From: Enterococcaceae bacterium
Lineage (GTDB): Bacteria > Bacillota > Bacilli > Lactobacillales > Enterococcaceae
Assembly: GCA_022649665.1 (NCBI GenBank)
Contig: JALCOL010000005.1
Location: 104,080 to 168,079, forward strand
Length of the DNA stretch: 64,000 nucleotides
Reading direction: 5' to 3'
Under the pieces are notes generated by a model that saw only the letters and a list, made by a program, of their open reading frames with translations, made no database searches and was not told the DNA's origin. The translations under genes and the position numbers were made by a program. Position 1 is the first letter of the stretch, and every line of letters begins with the position of its first letter. Shown piece after piece: positions 27,593-35,490 of the stretch.

Positions 27593-28087
27593 ATGGAAAC
27601 AAAAATCAATGGTAAAGTGATGGCGATCAATATCAGCAAAAAGCGCGGAACTCAAAAGCAAGAGATCCCCGCAGTCGATCTCGTTAAGGGTTTTGGTTTG
27701 AAAGAAGATGCACACGGCGGCAATTGGCATCGCCAAGTCAGCCTGCTCTCGTTTGAAAAAGTAGAAGACTTCAATAAAAAAGGCGCCCAAGTCGGCAACG
27801 GGGCGTTTGGTGAAAATATCGTCGTTTCCGGGTTTAATTTGCGGGAAATGCCAGTCGGCACGGAACTATTGATTGGAGAGGCGAAACTGGTCGTGACGCA
27901 GATCGGCAAAGAATGCCATCATCACTGTCAGATCTATGCACGTGTGGGGGATTGCATCATGCCGCGTGAGGGGATCTTCGCCGTAGTCATGGAAGGCGGA
28001 CACATCGAAAAGGGCGATGAGATCATCGCGATCGTGCCGGACGAAATGGCTGATGAACTCTCCGTCCATGTGCATGCAGGCGTATAA
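27593..28087 (+). CDS. MOSC-domain protein associated with molybdenum cofactor synthesis
   Basis: 164 residues, essentially one MOSC domain. Family features are DLVKGFGLKEDAHGGNWHRQVSLL (variable around residues 23-46), NGAFGENIVVSGF (about 66-78) and the conserved cysteine region IGKECHHHCQIY (about 102-113). MOSC domains bind molybdenum cofactor or its sulfurated form. In this operon it occupies the place often held by moaB/mogA, which is absent from the window; a cofactor carrier, protection or sulfuration role is inferred. A terminator follows about 150 bases downstream. Confidence 0.85.
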   Translation: METKINGKVMAINISKKRGTQKQEIPAVDLVKGFGLKEDAHGGNWHRQVSLLSFEKVEDFNKKGAQVGNGAFGENIVVSGFNLREMPVGTELLIGEAKLVVTQIGKECHHHCQIYARVGDCIMPREGIFAVVMEGGHIEKGDEIIAIVPDEMADELSVHVHAGV

Positions 28088-28140
28088 AACGCATGTTTAA
28101 AAAAATTTAAAAAATGTACCAATAATCAACCGAACTTCGT

Positions 28141-28161
28141 CACATTTTATTCATAAATGTG
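28141..28161. promoter_or_regulatory. Inverted repeat upstream of nrdG (possible operator)
   Basis: CACATTT and AAATGTG are separated by 7 bases (TATTCAT), making a 21-base near-perfect palindrome in the 207-base gap between the MOSC gene and nrdG. A second palindrome ACTATATAGT lies at 28165-28174 and partly resembles an NrdR box. Both are upstream of the terminator at 28233, so their target is uncertain. Confidence 0.3.
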
Positions 28162-28232
28162 AGCTACTATATAGTCAAGCCAATCAATAACCAAAAAATC
28201 TTTTTCATTACTCCTCCATGTGTAAAGAAAAA

Positions 28233-28272
28233 GCCCGCCCTTTAGCCCAAGCTGAAGGGCGGTTTCTTTTTA
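28233..28272 (+). terminator. Rho-independent terminator after the moaC-moaA-MOSC operon
   Basis: CCGCCCTT (28235-28242) and AAGGGCGG (28255-28262) pair across 12 bases and are followed by a T-rich tract. It lies immediately before nrdG, whose ribosome binding site starts about 18 bases later, so it could also act as an attenuator for nrdG. Confidence 0.7.
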
Positions 28273-28294
28273 TAGCGATTAAGGAGATCAGACG

Positions 28295-28999
28295 ATGAAA
28301 CAAACAAAAGAAATCAATTTCGGCGGGATCCAAAAACTGACCCTGCTGGATTTTCCCGGTCATACCGCGTGCACTTTATTCACCCAAGGCTGCAACTACC
28401 GCTGTCCATTCTGCCACAATGCCGGCTTAGTCGAAGGAAAAGAGCGCGTGATCCCGGCCGGCGAGATCTTGGAATTTTTAGCAAAAAGAAAAGGCTTATT
28501 AGACGGCGTCTGCCTGACCGGCGGGGAACCGCTGATCCATCCCGAACTGCATGACTTTATCCGGGAAGTCAAAGCGCAGGGATTTCTCGTCAAGCTGGAC
28601 ACCAACGGCAGTTTTCCAGATGTTTTGGAACGGCTGGTGCATGAAAACTTGCTGGATTACGTCGCAATGGATCTGAAAAATACGCCGGCGAAATATCCGC
28701 AGACGACCGGCATGAAAAAAGAAGATCTGGAGCCGATCGAAGAAAGCATCCATTTTCTGCTGCGCGGCGAAGTACCGTATGAATTTCGGACGACCGTCGT
28801 GCGCGAATTTCATACAAAAGAAGATTTGGTGAAAATGGCGCACTGGATCGCAGACGCAGATAAATACTTCCTGCAGGCGTTTGTCGACTCCGGCAATCTG
28901 ATCCAGCCGGGACTCAGCGGCTACGCGGAAAACGAGCTAAAAGAGCTTTTAGCGGCTGTTCAAACGGTTCTGCCGCAAACGCAGCTGCGCGGCGTTTGA
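28295..28999 (+). CDS. nrdG: Anaerobic ribonucleotide reductase activating enzyme (radical SAM)
   Basis: 234 residues. Radical-SAM motif CNYRCPFCHN (about 32-41) and GGEPLIHPEL (about 76-85). The N terminus FGGIQKLTLLDFPGHTACTLFTQGC is typical of the NrdG2/pyruvate-formate-lyase-activase-like subgroup. It would generate the glycyl radical on NrdD encoded downstream. TAAGGAG precedes the ATG. The order is nrdG before nrdD, with two NrdR boxes lying between them rather than before nrdG. Confidence 0.9.
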   Translation: MKQTKEINFGGIQKLTLLDFPGHTACTLFTQGCNYRCPFCHNAGLVEGKERVIPAGEILEFLAKRKGLLDGVCLTGGEPLIHPELHDFIREVKAQGFLVKLDTNGSFPDVLERLVHENLLDYVAMDLKNTPAKYPQTTGMKKEDLEPIEESIHFLLRGEVPYEFRTTVVREFHTKEDLVKMAHWIADADKYFLQAFVDSGNLIQPGLSGYAENELKELLAAVQTVLPQTQLRGV

Positions 29000-29045
29000 C
29001 ACAATATGTTGTATATATGCAATTGATAACCACTATATATTGTGC
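28999..29045. promoter_or_regulatory. Pair of NrdR boxes upstream of nrdD
   Basis: ACACAATATGTTGTAT (28999-29014) and CCACTATATATTGTGC (29030-29045) both fit the 16-base NrdR box consensus (ACACwATATATwGTGT-like). Their starts are 31 bases apart, about three helical turns, the usual spacing for cooperative NrdR binding. They lie between nrdG and nrdD, with a TTGACA at 28996-29001. NrdR would repress nrdD when dATP is plentiful. Confidence 0.8.
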
Positions 29046-29125
29046 TTCTTTGCTTGCTTTCTTTTCTCGGCAATGCTAGGATAATTAGTAACAAGAATTA
29101 TTTTTTTGAAAGCGGGGCGGAGAAT

Positions 29126-31516
29126 ATGTATCAAGTAATCAAGCGCGACGGGGCGACTGTCGCATTCGATCTGAATAAAATCGTCAACGTCATTACAAAA
29201 GCTTTTGAGTCGCAAGACCGGCAATACAATGACTCGATCATCAATTTTTTGGCGATCCAAGCGACGGCAGATTTTGAACCGAAAGTTTCCGAGGGGAAAA
29301 TTTCCGTAGAAGAGATCCAAGACAGCGTGGAAACCGTTTTGACCAAAGGCGGCTATGCGGACGTGGCCAAAGCGTATATTTTGTACCGCAAACAGCATGA
29401 AAAAATGCGCAATATGAAGTCGACGATCCTCGATTTTAAACAGACCGTCGATAATTATTTGAAGATCAATGATTGGCGCGTCAAAGAAAATTCGACCGTC
29501 ACGTACTCTGTCGGCGGTTTGATCTTGAGCAATTCAGGCGCGATCACGGCCAACTATTGGTTGAGCGAGATCTATGACGAAGAGATCGCGAACGCTCACC
29601 GCAATGCGGAGATGCATATCCATGACTTGTCGATGCTGACCGGCTATTGTGCCGGCTGGAGTTTGAAACAGCTGATCCAGGAAGGGCTGGGCGGGATCCC
29701 CGGCAAGATCACTTCTTCACCGGCTTCGCACTTGGCAACGATCTGCAATCAAATGGTCAACTTTTTAGGGATCATGCAAAATGAATGGGCGGGTGCACAA
29801 GCATTTTCTTCATTTGATACGTATCTTGCCCCGTTCGTCAAAACTGACCATTTGAATCAAGATCAAGTCCAGAAATGTATCGAAAGTTTCATTTACGGCG
29901 TCAATACACCGTCCCGCTGGGGGACACAGGCACCATTTTCCAACATCACCCTCGATTGGGTCGTGCCGAATGATTTGGCGAAGCTTCCGGCGATCGTCGG
30001 CGGCAAAGAAATGGATTTTACGTATGGCGATTGCCAAAAAGAAATGGACATGGTCAATAAAGCTTTTATCGATATCATGATCGGCGGCGACGCAAATGGC
30101 CGCGGTTTCCAATATCCGATCCCGACTTACTCGATCACGAAAGATTTTGATTGGGGCGCAACGGAAAACAACCGTTTGCTCTTTGAAATGACGGCCAAAT
30201 ACGGCACTCCGTATTTTTCCAATTATGTCAACAGCGACATGGAACCAAGCGATGTCCGCAGCATGTGCTGCCGCTTGCGTCTTGATCTGCGCGAACTGCG
30301 CAAAAAATCAGGCGGCTTTTTCGGCAGCGGCGAAAGTACCGGGTCGATCGGTGTGGTCACGATCAATTTGCCGCATATCGCTTATTTATCAAAAGACCCG
30401 CAAGAATTTTATGCGCGCCTGGATAAAATGATGGATATCGCTGCTCGCAGCTTGAAGATCAAACGCAATGTGATCACGCGTCTTTTGGAAGAAGGACTTT
30501 ATCCTTATACGAAAGCCTATTTAGGAACGCTCGACAATCACTTCTCGACGATCGGCTTGATCGGGATGAACGAAGCCGCCTTGAACGCGCCGTGGCTCCA
30601 AACAGATCTGGGCGATCCGCAAGCCCAAGCATTCGCAAAAGAAGTTTTGAACCATATGCGCGAACGTTTGGCAGATTATCAAGAAAAATACGGCGATCTG
30701 TACAATTTGGAAGCGACACCGGCGGAAAGCACGGCTTACCGCCTTGCCAAACATGACGTCGCTCAATTTCCTGATATCATCACGGCGGCAAAAACGAAAG
30801 ACGAAGCACCTTATTACACGAATTCGACGCATCTACCAGTCGGCTTCACGGATGATATCTTTGAAGCCCTCGATATCCAAGATGAACTGCAGACACTCTA
30901 TACCTCCGGAACAGTTTTCCATGCGTTCCTTGGTGAGAAGCTGCCGAATTGGGAAGCCGCTGCAATGCTCGTGCGCAAGATCGCTGAGAATTATAAACTG
31001 CCTTACTATACACTTTCACCGACATACTCTGTCTGCAAAGACCACGGGTACTTGAGCGGCGAACAATTTGAATGTCCGTATTGCGGCAAAAAGACGGAAG
31101 TCTACAGCCGGATCACCGGCTACTACCGGCCGGTCCAAAATTGGAATGACGGCAAAGCGCAAGAGTTCAAAGACCGCAAGACTTATCAGCTCGGCGGAAC
31201 GACTTTAAAGGAAGAACTTCCAAGCATGACAGAAGCAGTGCCGGAAAGTCCTGCGGCTGAAACGCCGAAAACGCCAAGCCAAGTTTCGCTGATCGTAACG
31301 GAAAGCTGTCCAAACTGTGCGATGGCAAAACGCTTCCTTGATGAAGCGCAGGTCGACTATCAAGTGCTGAAGGCAGCAGATGTGCCCGAAATGATCCAGC
31401 AATATGGGATCAAAAGCGCACCCGCATTGATCGTCCAAGAAGGGACAAAAATTGAAACATTCGTCAACGCTTCAAATATCCGCCAGTACGCGCTAAGCGG
31501 CTGCGGCGTCGGATGA
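29126..31516 (+). CDS. nrdD: Anaerobic ribonucleoside-triphosphate reductase with fused C-terminal redoxin domain
   Basis: About 796 residues. An N-terminal ATP cone (YQVIKRDGATVAFDLNKIV) is followed by the ten-stranded barrel, then zinc ligands (VCKDHGYL, CPYCGKK, about 640-675) and the glycyl-radical motif SRITGYYRPVQNWN (about 676-690). After a Pro/Thr-rich linker (about 705-735) comes a glutaredoxin-like domain (about 736-790) with the redox pair ESCPNCAMAKRFL and the cis-Pro SAPALIV. A fused redoxin suggests electrons come from thiols rather than formate. ATG 29126 follows GCGGAGAA. The stop overlaps the next gene (ATGA). Confidence 0.93.
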   Translation: MYQVIKRDGATVAFDLNKIVNVITKAFESQDRQYNDSIINFLAIQATADFEPKVSEGKISVEEIQDSVETVLTKGGYADVAKAYILYRKQHEKMRNMKSTILDFKQTVDNYLKINDWRVKENSTVTYSVGGLILSNSGAITANYWLSEIYDEEIANAHRNAEMHIHDLSMLTGYCAGWSLKQLIQEGLGGIPGKITSSPASHLATICNQMVNFLGIMQNEWAGAQAFSSFDTYLAPFVKTDHLNQDQVQKCIESFIYGVNTPSRWGTQAPFSNITLDWVVPNDLAKLPAIVGGKEMDFTYGDCQKEMDMVNKAFIDIMIGGDANGRGFQYPIPTYSITKDFDWGATENNRLLFEMTAKYGTPYFSNYVNSDMEPSDVRSMCCRLRLDLRELRKKSGGFFGSGESTGSIGVVTINLPHIAYLSKDPQEFYARLDKMMDIAARSLKIKRNVITRLLEEGLYPYTKAYLGTLDNHFSTIGLIGMNEAALNAPWLQTDLGDPQAQAFAKEVLNHMRERLADYQEKYGDLYNLEATPAESTAYRLAKHDVAQFPDIITAAKTKDEAPYYTNSTHLPVGFTDDIFEALDIQDELQTLYTSGTVFHAFLGEKLPNWEAAAMLVRKIAENYKLPYYTLSPTYSVCKDHGYLSGEQFECPYCGKKTEVYSRITGYYRPVQNWNDGKAQEFKDRKTYQLGGTTLKEELPSMTEAVPESPAAETPKTPSQVSLIVTESCPNCAMAKRFLDEAQVDYQVLKAADVPEMIQQYGIKSAPALIVQEGTKIETFVNASNIRQYALSGCGVG

Positions 31517-32010
31517 TTCGGCTCATCATTGGTCAGGATCCGTATCCTGATTCGCAAAAACGCCTTGATCCCGCTGGCTATCCGTTTCATCCGGCGGCTT
31601 TTTGGCAGAAAACTCCGCCGGTGCACGACGTGACATTCCAGCGCTTTATGCATCTCGTCAACGCGCAGAAAAAGCCGCTGCCGCAAGCGGCTGCGGGAAT
31701 GACCGCCCTTGTCGAACATTTGGCGGCGCAGAACTACTATTTTTTCAATCTTTACGGGAAATACCCGGAAAAAGACGAACAAGCTCAACCGATCGTGGAT
31801 TTCCTCAGCGAAAAGATGAAAGAAACCGGAAAACAAGCAGCAGTTCTTTTGATCGGCCGCGCGGCACAGACTCATCTGCGCAAACTGCTGACGGCGATCC
31901 CGGGTGTAAAAATTTTTGCGCTGCCGCATCCGTCTCCCAGAAATTTGACATCCGGCAAGACCTGGGAACATTTGGATCCCGCACTGCAGAAGCTGTTTCA
32001 AATTGAATAG
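31513..32010 (+). CDS. Divergent uracil-DNA-glycosylase-like protein
   Basis: 165 residues. Contains IGQDPYP near the N terminus (family-1 UDG motif A is GQDPYH) and LPHPSPRNL near the C terminus (motif B HPSP). The catalytic Asp and His of UDG therefore appear to be present, but the protein is shorter (UDG about 225) and the middle is unrelated at first sight. It overlaps nrdD by 4 bases, so it is translated with the reductase. This suggests a DNA-repair or nucleotide-pool role under anaerobiosis. Could be active on uracil or another base; unproven. Confidence 0.65.
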   Translation: MIRLIIGQDPYPDSQKRLDPAGYPFHPAAFWQKTPPVHDVTFQRFMHLVNAQKKPLPQAAAGMTALVEHLAAQNYYFFNLYGKYPEKDEQAQPIVDFLSEKMKETGKQAAVLLIGRAAQTHLRKLLTAIPGVKIFALPHPSPRNLTSGKTWEHLDPALQKLFQIE

Positions 32011-32037
32011 CGAAACGCTGTTTTTCGAGCGACAATC

Positions 32038-32079
32038 AAAAAAGCAGGGGCTGTGACGACGTCACGACCCCTGCTTTTT
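32038..32079. repeat. Strong hairpin related to dispersed repeat; terminator
   Basis: AAAAAGCAGGGGCTGTGACG and CGTCACGACCCCTGCTTTTT pair almost perfectly around a 2-base loop. The GTGACG/CGTCAC core is shared with the repeat hairpins at 59660 and 14605. It terminates the nrd transcript from the left and, being symmetrical, may also stop the convergent minus-strand TPM operon. Confidence 0.7.
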
Positions 32080-32128
32080 GCGTAGCAGAATTATTTTGCA
32101 AGATGCGATATTTATCACGATTATCCGA

Positions 32129-32947
32129 TCAAAACCCGCCGCTGCCGCCGCCAAAGTTCCCGCCGCCGCTTGAAGTGTGGGTCGTTGATCCGCCGCCTCC
32201 CGGGCCTTTGCCTTGCGGGCGGATGATGCGGCGCGTCGTGATGAATGAATTGACCAAGCGATCTTCTTTTTCCGTCAGCTGCAGCTGGCCGTTTTGCCGG
32301 TAGGGATAGCGGTAGCCGGTGTCTTTCAGCGAATAGCGCCGTTTGACGAAAAAGAGAAAGGCGCCGGTGCACAAGGCAGCGATCAAAAACGCCAGCGCGC
32401 CCTCAAGCACCGTGATCTTTTTGTAGCGGGTGATCTTGCCGGTCGCCTCATCGACCTGAAAGTTTTTTTCACTTAACCCTTCGTCGTAATATGTTTTTGC
32501 ATGGCTGACGAAAGCTTCCATCCCAGCCGCGTAATGTCCGTCTGTCAACTGGCTGGAAACAGCTTTGATCGTGTCGTCGACGTGCTTGTCGGTGAAGTAG
32601 TAGATCACATCGCCCGATGTCGATAAATAGATCTTGCGCTGGGTCATGTCGATCCACAGCATCGCACCATTTTGGTTATAGCCGATTTTATCAGCAAGCG
32701 CTTCATCGACGTGGTCGCGCGCCTCATCGCTGTCACTGGGCAGCTCACCGCTTGAGGTAACGATAAAAAGCGGCATTTTTGTCTTCGTTTGGAAAGCTTT
32801 CAGCTGCTGGGTAACTGTCTGCTGCTCGCTTGACGTCAAGAGTGCCGCATTATCTGTTAAGGAACTTTCCGCGCCGCGGGCAAGCGTCGGGAAAAGGCAG
32901 AGCAAAAAGAGCAGAAGCGGGAAAAAGAGGATGATTTTTCGCTTCAT
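32129..32947 (-). CDS. TPM-domain membrane protein (YdjH/YgcG-like)
   Basis: 272 residues. Signal peptide (residues 1-25), TPM domain (about 28-160; SLTDNAALLTSSEQQTV, ITSSGELPSD variant, YIGYNQNGAMLWIDMTQRKIYL), a membrane helix (about 195-217), and a C-terminal Gly/Ser-rich tail ending GGGNFGGGSGGF. TPM domains are associated with acid phosphatase-like or membrane-remodelling proteins. It overlaps the upstream zinc-ribbon gene (ATGA), and the trio resembles ydjG-ydjH-ydjI of Bacillus, which works with PspA in membrane stress. No pspA is seen in the window. Confidence 0.85.
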   Translation of the reverse strand: MKRKIILFFPLLLFLLCLFPTLARGAESSLTDNAALLTSSEQQTVTQQLKAFQTKTKMPLFIVTSSGELPSDSDEARDHVDEALADKIGYNQNGAMLWIDMTQRKIYLSTSGDVIYYFTDKHVDDTIKAVSSQLTDGHYAAGMEAFVSHAKTYYDEGLSEKNFQVDEATGKITRYKKITVLEGALAFLIAALCTGAFLFFVKRRYSLKDTGYRYPYRQNGQLQLTEKEDRLVNSFITTRRIIRPQGKGPGGGGSTTHTSSGGGNFGGGSGGF

Positions 32948-34032
32948 AGGAAATACCCCCCGAGAAGACCGAAGATCAAAATTCCGAAGAAGATCCCGGC
33001 TGCCGCAAAGAACAGTTTAGGATAGCTGATCGGCAGTACGCCGCTTGCTTTGCCAGTCTGACCGTTCATCGCGTAATAATAGACTTGATCACTGCCCTTT
33101 TCACGATATGTCAAAACCCAGACCGGCAGCAGCATATAATTCTTTTTCAGCTCATCGATTTTAGTGGTGCTTTTTTGGTTCACGATCGCGACATAGCCCG
33201 GCGCCGCGTCATGCAGCATTTCTTTCGTATAGTCGCCGAGTTCTTGCGTCACATCTTCATCGATCTTTTCAAACTCGATGTCGCGTTTTTCGGCTTGAAA
33301 ACCTGAAAGGTATTGATCTTTGAAAGGGATCGTTTTGTCCAGCGGAAATGGCTGGATACGCGCGACCATCTTCTGTTTGATATTTTTGCTGAGAGCATTT
33401 TTCGTCAATTGGCGGAAATGGATCTTGCCGCTGCGCAAGACGTCATACTGTTTGGTTTCGGTATATTCAAGGTCGCCGACTACCCAAACCCTTAAGACAT
33501 TCCCGAGGCCTTGGAACGTTCCTTCAGTATCAGCATCAACGACCCAATAAGGGAAATAGACACCGGTCAGTTTTTCGATCTGTTCCTTTTGGAAAAAAGC
33601 TTTCGGAATGAATTTTTTTCGGCGGATCCATTTTAAAAAGCGCGCGGTCGCGTCTTTTTTATCGATCGCAAACGGCAAAACTTTGTCCGGCAGGAATTTG
33701 CCGCTCAAACGCCCGAGCAGGACGACCGGATTGTGGCAATAGTAGCAGTAGGTCGCGGCCGTTGTTGCATCGGTCACGATCTCCGCACCGCAGCTGGGGC
33801 ACTGATAAAGTGCCATTTCGCCGGCCGCTGCGGTCTCGTTTCCAGCTTCAGATTTCTCTTTGGATGATTCTTCAGGAGCGGCCATTTGAGCGGCTTTTTG
33901 TTTTTCTTCAAAAGCGCTCACTTCATCGGCGGTGAAGACACTCAAACAGTACGGACAATGGAATTTTTGATCTTTTGGCTCAAAAGTCAGTGGTCCGCTG
34001 CAATTCGGACATTTATGGATGATGACCTCCAA
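32944..34032 (-). CDS. Zinc-ribbon membrane protein (YdjG-like)
   Basis: 362 residues from a TTG start with AAGGAG upstream. Two zinc ribbons are visible: CPNCSGPLTFEPKDQKFHCPYC (split, about 8-29) and CPSCGAEIVTDATTAATYCYYC (about 76-97). A large middle domain follows (about 110-330) and one C-terminal membrane helix (about 335-360, LFFAAAGIFFGILIFGLLGGYFL). Similar proteins are annotated TFIIB-type zinc-ribbon proteins and lie with TPM and SPFH genes. Function in membrane stress response inferred from the neighbourhood only. Confidence 0.82.
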   Translation of the reverse strand: MEVIIHKCPNCSGPLTFEPKDQKFHCPYCLSVFTADEVSAFEEKQKAAQMAAPEESSKEKSEAGNETAAAGEMALYQCPSCGAEIVTDATTAATYCYYCHNPVVLLGRLSGKFLPDKVLPFAIDKKDATARFLKWIRRKKFIPKAFFQKEQIEKLTGVYFPYWVVDADTEGTFQGLGNVLRVWVVGDLEYTETKQYDVLRSGKIHFRQLTKNALSKNIKQKMVARIQPFPLDKTIPFKDQYLSGFQAEKRDIEFEKIDEDVTQELGDYTKEMLHDAAPGYVAIVNQKSTTKIDELKKNYMLLPVWVLTYREKGSDQVYYYAMNGQTGKASGVLPISYPKLFFAAAGIFFGILIFGLLGGYFL

Positions 34033-34056
34033 AAAAATCAGCTCCTTTGTTGTTTG

Positions 34057-35292
34057 TCAGCTGTCGAGCGGGACCGCCTTGAATGGTTTTCCGCATTCCG
34101 GACAGAATTTCGGGACACCGTGGCTGAGATCGACGACTGCGCCGCATTCAGCACATTTCATCTTCACATCAGCAGTTTCTTGCGGTTTCGGCGCACCGCA
34201 ATTCGAACAGAATTTACCGGTATTGCCCGTTTGCCCGCATTTTGGACAAGTCCAGCCATTTGTTTCGGCTTCTTTTTTCTTTTCTGCTGCCTCTTCCATT
34301 TGTTTTTGGTTGGCGGCCGAAGTGGACTGCGTAAAGTTGCCAGCTGCACCCATTCCCATGCCCATCCCGACAAAACTGTTTGTCGCACCGCCCGGATTTT
34401 TTCCGGCTTCTTCCATCCCGCGTGCGACTGAGCCTTGCACATAGCCTTCGCGGATCGACGGATCTTGGAGCATCGCACCTTCATTGCGCATGTTGATCAG
34501 CTTTTGCGAATCGTCCGTATACGAAATGCTGGCGACGGCGGCTGAAACGATCTCCATTCCGCGCAGTTTGACCCAATCAGGATCAAGCACGTCTTGCAGA
34601 TATTTGCTGAGCTCCATACTTTTCGACGGGACATACGAGATCCGGACGCCGTCCGCCGACATTTGATTGACAGCAGTTTGCAGCGCCGTTAAAAATTCAG
34701 CGAGATATTGTTCATTGATGTCCGTGATCGTGACTGTCCGAGCATCGCGCGGGATCGCTTGCGCATAGAAGAGCAGCGGATCTGTGATGCGGATCGAATA
34801 GGTTCCGTGCGCCCGCAGAAAAAGCTCGGCGTTATAAAAATTATCGAAATAATTCAAAGGCGAAGGCGTCCCGAATTTGATCCCTTTGATCTCTTGCAGA
34901 TTGATATAGAAAACTTGCTGCTTTTGCGGAGTAACACCGCCGAATTTGAACCGTTTGAACGTTTCATCGACGGCAGCTTTCAAACTGCCGCTGAACATGC
35001 TCGGTGCGGCATCGTTTTTGACAGCATAGTAGCCGGGCTCAGCTGAATAGTCGATGATCTTGCCGCCGTCGACGAGGAGCATCATCATGTTTTGACCGAC
35101 TTGGATCACCGAACCGTCCGTGATCACGTCTGCTGTTCCTTTGCGATTGCTGCCGCGTTTATCGTTTTTGCGGACTTTGACGCCGCTCGTCATCACGGTC
35201 GTCTGCCCCATTTCATCAGGCTCGATGACTTCGAGCCACTGGTCGGCTAAGCCGCCTCCAAGTGCGCTTGCTGCTGCTTTGATCAGACCCAT
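34057..35292 (-). CDS. SPFH-domain protein with C-terminal zinc ribbons (YdjI-like)
   Basis: 411 residues. The N-terminal two thirds is an SPFH/band-7-like domain (WLEVIEPDEMGQTTVM, about 19-34; LNYFDNFYNAELFLRAHGTYSIRI region about 147-172). A Gly/Met-rich linker (about 285-310) follows, then two zinc ribbons (CPKCGQTGNTGKFCSNCG about 348-365; CAECGAVVDLSHGVPKFCPECG about 379-400, read in parts). YdjI-type proteins help localise PspA at the membrane in Bacillus. First gene of the minus-strand trio; GGGAGG precedes the ATG. Confidence 0.85.
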   Translation of the reverse strand: MGLIKAAASALGGGLADQWLEVIEPDEMGQTTVMTSGVKVRKNDKRGSNRKGTADVITDGSVIQVGQNMMMLLVDGGKIIDYSAEPGYYAVKNDAAPSMFSGSLKAAVDETFKRFKFGGVTPQKQQVFYINLQEIKGIKFGTPSPLNYFDNFYNAELFLRAHGTYSIRITDPLLFYAQAIPRDARTVTITDINEQYLAEFLTALQTAVNQMSADGVRISYVPSKSMELSKYLQDVLDPDWVKLRGMEIVSAAVASISYTDDSQKLINMRNEGAMLQDPSIREGYVQGSVARGMEEAGKNPGGATNSFVGMGMGMGAAGNFTQSTSAANQKQMEEAAEKKKEAETNGWTCPKCGQTGNTGKFCSNCGAPKPQETADVKMKCAECGAVVDLSHGVPKFCPECGKPFKAVPLDS

Positions 35293-35375
35293 AGGAATTG
35301 TGCCTCCCTTTTCTTTTTCTTTATTATATCATTGAAAAGGAAGGGAAAGAAATTGTTATACATCGGAGCGGTATC

Positions 35376-35404
35376 TTTAAATCTGTACGGATTTTCGGTA
35401 TAAT
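35376..35404 (+). promoter_or_regulatory. Promoter of the dnaX operon
   Basis: TTTAAA (35376-35381), 17-base spacer, TATAAT (35399-35404). The -35 is poor but the -10 is perfect. It lies 87 bases before dnaX. Confidence 0.45.
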
Positions 35405-35429
35405 AGAAGAGATAGTAAAAGACTGATCT

Positions 35430-35459
35430 CACATGCAGGATGCGCGCGTTCTGCATGTG
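35430..35459 (+). promoter_or_regulatory. Leader hairpin before dnaX
   Basis: CACATGCAG (35430-35438) and CTGCATGTG (35451-35459) form a perfect 9-bp stem with a 12-base loop GATGCGCGCGTT. It is not followed by T residues and leaves the dnaX ribosome binding site (GAGAGGAAAGGG) free. It may stabilise the mRNA 5' end or bind a regulator. Confidence 0.4.
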
Positions 35460-35490
35460 AATTGCTGTTAAAGAGAGGAAAGGGAAATCG

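Noticed and set aside
35395..35490. SRP RNA upstream of dnaX, as in Bacillus
   Set aside because: Only a 9-bp hairpin is present; the conserved SRP Alu or GNAR loop sequences are missing and the space is too short.
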